The translations under genes were made by a program, and so were the position numbers. A stretch of 10,283 nt of DNA from Clostridiales bacterium (GTDB lineage: Bacteria; Bacillota; Clostridia; Oscillospirales; Acutalibacteraceae). This document shows, piece after piece, positions 7,004 through 10,283 of the stretch (position 1 is its first letter; each line of letters starts with the position of its first letter). The notes under the pieces were generated by a model, which saw only the letters and a list, made by a program, of their open reading frames with translations, was not told where the DNA came from and searched no databases. The DNA lies in contig JAJQDK010000063.1 of the NCBI GenBank assembly GCA_021202245.1, positions 1 to 10,283 on the forward strand, read 5' to 3'.

Positions 7004-8091
7004 TAAACAATAATAAGTTCTTTAGGTAAAGTAACAAAATTTATGCAGCCGTTTTCGGTTACACAAAGCATATCTTCAATCCTTACGCCGAATTTATCAG
7101 GCAAATAAATTCCGGGTTCATCGGTTATTATCATTCCGGATTTCAATGTTAAATCATTTTTAGGGGAAACATTGGGCGCTTCATGTATTTCAAGCCCTAC
7201 TCCGTGACCGGTTGAATGGCCGAAATAATCACCGTAACCGTCATTTGCAATGATATTTCTAGCAGCTTTGTCTACCTCGCTGCATTTAACGCCCTCCTTA
7301 ATTACATTGAGGGCCGAAAGCTGTGCTTTTAAGACAGTATCATAAATTCTGCGCTGTTCATCGCTTGCACTTTTTACGGCAACCGTTCTGGTTGTATCAC
7401 TGTGATAGCCGTCAAAAACAGCTCCGAAATCCATCGTAAAAAAATCGCCCTCACTGACAATATCGTCAGATGGCACACCGTGAGGCAAGGAAGTTTTTTT
7501 GCCTGTTATTGTAATCAAATCAAACGAAACGCTCTCTGCGCCTTTAAGCTTCATAAGATATTCCAGCTCAACGGCGATTTTTCTTTCGGAAACTCCCGGC
7601 TTGAGATAATTCAGTACCTCAAGATATGCAGCTTCGGCAATTTGTTGTGCTTTGAGAATTTTTTCACATTCCGATTTATCTTTCACGCTGCGTATTTCGG
7701 AAATTTTATCGTCAAGAAGAGAGGTTGTGACACACTCGAAGCCGATTGAAGAAAACTCAGCTTTTAAAGAATTGAACGCTTTAATACAGACATCGGAAAT
7801 TTCAATATAAAGATTTTTAATCATGTATTTTTTTAAATATTCGGAAATATCCCGATTGAATTGCTTAAACAGAACAACCTCACAGCTTGAGGAATACTTT
7901 TGCGCCGCTTCAAAATATCTGAAATCCACAAATAAAAGCGATTTTTCTTTTGTTATGAGCATTGCGCCCTCACTGTACAGAAAACCGGAAAAATATCCGA
8001 CATTTATCTCGTCGGTCAGAAGCACGGCTTCGTTGTCTGCATTAAGCAATGAACGCAGCTTATCAGCTCTGCTTTGAATCTGTGCCGACAT
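7003..8091 (-). CDS. pepP: Xaa-Pro aminopeptidase (M24 family)
   Basis: This cytoplasmic metallopeptidase removes an N-terminal residue that precedes proline. The 362-residue product has the short Bacillus YqhT-like layout: a creatinase-like N-terminal domain (about 1-130) and a pita-bread catalytic domain. The dinuclear metal ligands are all visible: Asp221 (MDFGA), Asp232 (HSDTTRT), His296 (HSTGHGVG), Glu325 (TDEPGIY) and Glu339 (RIED). The GHGVGLEIHE and LPHGVPS patches supply the substrate-side histidines. The ATG at 8091-8089 overlaps the aroQ stop in TGATG, and AAAGGA lies nine bases upstream, so translational coupling is likely. An in-frame TTG three bases earlier is possible but less likely. 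Prolidase (dipeptidase) activity cannot be excluded by sequence alone, since the two share this fold. Confidence 0.93.
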   Translation of the reverse strand: MSAQIQSRADKLRSLLNADNEAVLLTDEINVGYFSGFLYSEGAMLITKEKSLLFVDFRYFEAAQKYSSSCEVVLFKQFNRDISEYLKKYMIKNLYIEISDVCIKAFNSLKAEFSSIGFECVTTSLLDDKISEIRSVKDKSECEKILKAQQIAEAAYLEVLNYLKPGVSERKIAVELEYLMKLKGAESVSFDLITITGKKTSLPHGVPSDDIVSEGDFFTMDFGAVFDGYHSDTTRTVAVKSASDEQRRIYDTVLKAQLSALNVIKEGVKCSEVDKAARNIIANDGYGDYFGHSTGHGVGLEIHEAPNVSPKNDLTLKSGMIITDEPGIYLPDKFGVRIEDMLCVTENGCINFVTLPKELIIV

Positions 8092-8522
8092 CAAATCATA
8101 TCCTTTAATGCGTCAATTGCTAAAAAATAGCTGTTTTTACCGAAGCCTGCAATTTGACCTGCGCAAACAGGGGCAATAACAGAGGTGTGTCTGAATTCCT
8201 CACGAGCGTGAATGTTGGACATATGCACTTCAATAAACGGAATTTTCACACAGGCGATTGCATCTCTTAAAGCGTAGCTGTAGTGCGTTAATGCGCCTGC
8301 GTTAATGACTGCTCCGTCAAAGCTTTCCTTTGCTGAGTGTATCTTATCAATTAAATCGCCCTCGTGGTTTGATTGATATATCTCGGCGTTAAATCCTGAT
8401 TTAACGGAATAATCAATAATCTGAGCATTTATGCTTTCGGCAGCTTCCTCGCCGTAAATGCCCTTTTCCCGTACGCCTACCATATTGAGATTAGGACCCA
8501 TTAAAATTAGTATTTTTTTCAT
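8091..8522 (-). CDS. aroQ: 3-dehydroquinate dehydratase, type II
   Basis: AroQ catalyses the third step of the shikimate pathway, dehydrating 3-dehydroquinate to 3-dehydroshikimate; the type II enzyme is usually a dodecamer. The 143-residue product has the standard length and motifs: GPNLNMVG with Asn11, Arg18 and the catalytic Tyr23 in VREKGIYG, QSNHEGDLID (50-59), INAGALTHYSYALRDAI with Asn75 and His80, the Glu98-His100 pair in IEVHMSNIHAREEFRH, and GFGKNSYFLAI near the end. The first motif is LMGPNLN where many homologues have LNGPNLN, a mild change outside the catalytic residues. The ATG at 8522 has GGGTGA four bases upstream. The gene lies 29 bases or so after the rpsU terminator and has no clear promoter of its own, so it may rely on read-through. 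It overlaps pepP by one base. Confidence 0.97.
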   Translation of the reverse strand: MKKILILMGPNLNMVGVREKGIYGEEAAESINAQIIDYSVKSGFNAEIYQSNHEGDLIDKIHSAKESFDGAVINAGALTHYSYALRDAIACVKIPFIEVHMSNIHAREEFRHTSVIAPVCAGQIAGFGKNSYFLAIDALKDMI

Positions 8523-8550
8523 ACTGTCACCCGATGTATTTAAGATAATA

Positions 8551-8585
8551 AAGTTAAAAAGCGGACAGATAAGCTCTGTCCGCTT
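8551..8585 (-). terminator. Intrinsic terminator of rpsU
   Basis: AAGCGGACAGA (8585-8575) and TCTGTCCGCTT (8569-8559) form a perfect 11-bp stem with a five-base loop, followed on the minus strand by a run of five T residues and then an AT-rich stretch. It begins seven bases after the rpsU stop. It should end most rpsU transcripts and set the share that continues into aroQ-pepP. Confidence 0.88.
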
Positions 8586-8591
8586 GATTTG

Positions 8592-8768
8592 TTACCTATA
8601 TTTGCGTTTGCGAGCTGCTTCGGATTTCTTTTTACGCTTTACAGAAGGCTTTTCATAAGCTTCTCTCTTGCGAACCTCAGCAATAACGCCAGCTCTGGCA
8701 CACTGCTTTTTGAATCTTCTTAAAGCACTTTCAAGTGATTCATTATCTTTCAATCTGATTTCTGCCAT
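8592..8768 (-). CDS. rpsU: 30S ribosomal protein bS21
   Basis: bS21 is a small basic protein of the 30S platform, close to the anti-Shine-Dalgarno end of 16S rRNA, and aids initiation. The 58-residue product has the family length. It begins MAEIRLKDNESLESALRRFK, continues KKQCARAGVIAEVRKREAYE with the usual basic helices, and ends in a Lys/Arg-rich tail (KRKKKSEAARKRKYR). The ATG at 8768 is fixed by this N-terminus and by GGGAGGG (8782-8776) seven bases upstream. The gene has a perfect consensus promoter, a structured leader of about 100 bases and its own terminator, so it is mainly monocistronic. It is followed by aroQ and preceded by leuS, neither of which is related in function. Confidence 0.98.
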   Translation of the reverse strand: MAEIRLKDNESLESALRRFKKQCARAGVIAEVRKREAYEKPSVKRKKKSEAARKRKYR

Positions 8769-8779
8769 CTATCTTCCCT

Positions 8780-8801
8780 CCCATCTGCCAATCGGCATGG
8801 G
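8780..8801 (-). promoter_or_regulatory. Hairpin that takes part of the rpsU Shine-Dalgarno
   Basis: The leader strand reads CCCAT-GCC-GATT-GGC-AG-ATGGG, a 5-bp plus 3-bp stem with a two-base bulge and a GATT loop. The closing GGG (8782-8780) is the first half of the rpsU ribosome site GGGAGGG, leaving AGGG free. This placement would suit translational control, for example by bS21 itself, but nothing in the sequence proves that. Confidence 0.5.
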
Positions 8802-8816
8802 TAATCTGCGCAAAAC

Positions 8817-8859
8817 AAGTAAAAGCAATGCGATAAACAATCATATATTGCTTTTGCTT
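8817..8859 (-). other. Upstream hairpin of the rpsU leader
   Basis: AAGCAAAAGCAAT (8859-8847) and ATTGCTTTTACTT (8829-8817) pair over 13 positions with one C-A mismatch and a 17-base loop, beginning about eight bases after the expected transcript start. The 3' side is T-rich, and CAAT at the top of the 5' arm could instead pair with the ATTG inside the loop, so two folds are possible. An attenuator or 5' stabiliser are both open. Confidence 0.45.
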
Positions 8860-8874
8860 TAAGCTGCAAATCTT

Positions 8875-8903
8875 ATTATACATTATGCAAGTAATAATGT
8901 CAA
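8875..8903 (-). promoter_or_regulatory. Perfect consensus SigA promoter of rpsU
   Basis: TTGACA (8903-8898), a spacer of exactly 17 bases and TATAAT (8880-8875) match the SigA consensus at every position. Initiation is expected near 8867, giving a leader of about 100 bases. This fits the high output needed for a ribosomal protein and separates rpsU from leuS. No GC-rich terminator for leuS is seen between 8904 and 8946, which is almost purely A and T. Confidence 0.92.
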
Positions 8904-8946
8904 TAGAAATTTAGAATTTTAGGAAAATTTAATTTAATTAATTGAA

Positions 8947-10283
8947 TTATGGCTTAACTACAAGGTTTACAAGCTTTTTCGGAACAACAATTTCCTTAAT
9001 TATGTTCATTCCCTGTATAGCTTTTTTGACATTATCATCAGATTTAGCCTGTTCAAGAATTTCGTCCTTTTGTGCATCTACAGGAATATTGAACTTTGCT
9101 TTAATTTTGCCGTTTACCTGAACAACAATTTCAACGGTTGAATCAACACATTTGGATTCATCATAGTCGGGCCAGCTTTCCTCGGCAAGAATACCTTTGC
9201 TGAGCTTGCAGACTTCATATACCTCCTCGGTAACATGAGGAGCAAAGGGGTTGAGCAGGATTGAGAAAGTTCTGAACTCTTCCCTGTTTATGGATTTTAC
9301 ATTTGAGATATCGTTAATCAGCGCCATAAGAGTAGCTATGGCAGTGTTAAACTTAATGTTTTCTATATCCTCTCCGACCTTTTTGATTGCTTTATTGAAG
9401 GGACCTTCAAGCTCAGGACGGATTTTGTCACCGTCAATCAAAATTGTCTGCAAATTCCAATAACGCTCCACAAATCTTCTGCAGCCCTTAATGCTCGCTT
9501 GACTCCACGGAGCAGCTTTTTCAAAATCGCCGATAAACATTTCATACAGGCGCATTGTGTCTGCACCGTATTCATCGACAATATCATCGGGATTTACAAC
9601 ATTGCCGCGGGATTTACTCATTTTTTCTCCGTTCTCACCCAAAATCATACCGTGAGAGGTACGCTTGGCATAAGGCTCCGGAGTAGGAACAACGCCGATG
9701 TCATAGAGGAATTTATGCCAGAAACGGCTGTAAAGCAAATGAAGTGTAGTATGCTCCATCCCGCCGTTGTACCAATCGACGGGCGCCCAGTATTCCAAGG
9801 CTTCTTTTGAGGCAAGCTCTTTGTCATTGTGCGGGTCCATATAACGCAGATAATACCACGAGGAACCTGCCCACTGAGGCATAGTATCGGTTTCGCGTTT
9901 TGCCTTTCCGCCGCAGTGAGGGCAGGTGGTTTCAATCCAGTCCGTCATCTTTACAAGCGGCGATTCGCCGTTATCTGTCGGCTCATAAGACTCAACCATA
10001 GGCAGCTTCAGCGGCAGCTCGCTTTCATCTATGGGCATATATCCGCATTTTTCACAGTAAACAATAGGAATCGGCTCGCCCCAATAGCGCTGACGTGAGA
10101 ATACCCAGTCACGGAGCTTATAGTTAACCTTTGAATGACCCTTGCCTTCTTTTGTGAGCCAGTCAATTATCTTTGCCTTTGCCTCATCTACGCTCAGTCC
10201 GTTAAGTATACCGGATTTGACCATAATGCCTGTTGCGCAAGCTGTGAACGCTTCTTCCTGAACATTTCGGCCCGTACCTCCGG
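8947..10283 (-). CDS. leuS: Leucyl-tRNA synthetase, C-terminal part (5' end cut by window edge)
   Basis: LeuS charges tRNA-Leu with leucine. The 444 codons here are the back half of a protein usually near 800-870 residues; the frame stays open to the right edge, and the ATG near 10224 is internal, not the start. The fragment opens at the end of the editing (CP1) domain. LRDWVFSRQRYWG then returns to the catalytic fold, and a zinc-type insertion has CEKC (about 76-79) and CPHC (about 120-123). MPQWAGSSWYYLRYMDP and VDWYNGGMEHTTLHLLYSRFWHK-type catalytic stretches follow, then the KMSKS loop (about 220-224, in GEKMSKSRGN). The anticodon-binding helical domain (with LLNPFAPHVTEE) and the small C-terminal domain close the protein at VKP. 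It looks intact across the visible part. It is followed by a promoter, so rpsU is not dependent on it. Confidence 0.97.
   Translation of the reverse strand, partial: GGTGRNVQEEAFTACATGIMVKSGILNGLSVDEAKAKIIDWLTKEGKGHSKVNYKLRDWVFSRQRYWGEPIPIVYCEKCGYMPIDESELPLKLPMVESYEPTDNGESPLVKMTDWIETTCPHCGGKAKRETDTMPQWAGSSWYYLRYMDPHNDKELASKEALEYWAPVDWYNGGMEHTTLHLLYSRFWHKFLYDIGVVPTPEPYAKRTSHGMILGENGEKMSKSRGNVVNPDDIVDEYGADTMRLYEMFIGDFEKAAPWSQASIKGCRRFVERYWNLQTILIDGDKIRPELEGPFNKAIKKVGEDIENIKFNTAIATLMALINDISNVKSINREEFRTFSILLNPFAPHVTEEVYEVCKLSKGILAEESWPDYDESKCVDSTVEIVVQVNGKIKAKFNIPVDAQKDEILEQAKSDDNVKKAIQGMNIIKEIVVPKKLVNLVVKP

Noticed and set aside
8523..8550. TATTAT-like -10 before aroQ
   Set aside because: No -35-like box is found 16-18 bases upstream; that place is taken by the terminator stem.
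8904..8946. AT-only inverted repeats after leuS as a terminator
   Set aside because: AATTTT-CCT-AAAATT is short, lacks GC pairs and has no clean T-run after it, so it cannot be told from AT-rich background.
1..10283. Mobile elements, CRISPR arrays, toxin-antitoxin or defence genes, tRNA or rRNA genes
   Set aside because: All stretches are accounted for by housekeeping genes and short gaps. No direct repeats, transposase motifs or cloverleaf sequences were seen.

Overview
The window looks like an ordinary chromosomal housekeeping segment from a low-to-mid GC, spore-forming member of the Clostridia, probably an Oscillospiraceae/Ruminococcaceae-type gut bacterium. The reasons are strong GGAGG-type ribosome sites, consensus SigA promoters, a YunB sporulation protein, an aroQ-pepP-efp cluster, and a miaB-ricA-mutS-mutL cluster of the Bacillus/Clostridia kind. 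The taxonomic guess is an inference from protein flavour and gene order. All ten genes read leftward (minus strand), and no mobile element, CRISPR array, tRNA or rRNA is visible.

In transcription order (right to left): the C-terminal part of leuS (window edge to 8947); a 178-base gap with a perfect consensus SigA promoter and a structured leader; rpsU (8768-8592) with a strong intrinsic terminator; aroQ (8522-8091) and pepP (8091-7003), which overlap by one base; a weak terminator hairpin that shares its DNA with the efp promoter; efp (6902-6345) and a Cys-rich, very acidic zinc-ribbon protein (6325-5864); a hairpin plus T-run whose T-run holds the TTG start codon of yunB (5811-5164); a good extended -10 promoter; then miaB (5032-3617), ricA (3559-3155), mutS (3030-424) and the N-terminal 132 codons of mutL (396 to edge 1).

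Functionally, the right half serves translation (leucyl-tRNA synthetase, ribosomal protein bS21, EF-P), with a shikimate-pathway step (AroQ) and a proline-specific peptidase. The left half joins tRNA modification (MiaB), a RicA-type partner of RNA processing and development, and mismatch repair (MutS, MutL). The order miaB-ricA-mutS-mutL matches that of Bacillus subtilis without the spore-coat gene cotE.

I see no clearly new system. The most interesting signals are regulatory and structural: a hairpin that takes part of the rpsU Shine-Dalgarno, the yunB start inside a terminator-like T-run, the four-Cys tail of RicA next to MiaB, and the 14-Cys acidic protein behind efp. No stretch above 300 bases lacks a gene. 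The larger gaps are 8769-8946 (promoter and leader), 5033-5163 (promoter), 3040-3154 (one hairpin) and 6903-7002 (terminator/promoter).
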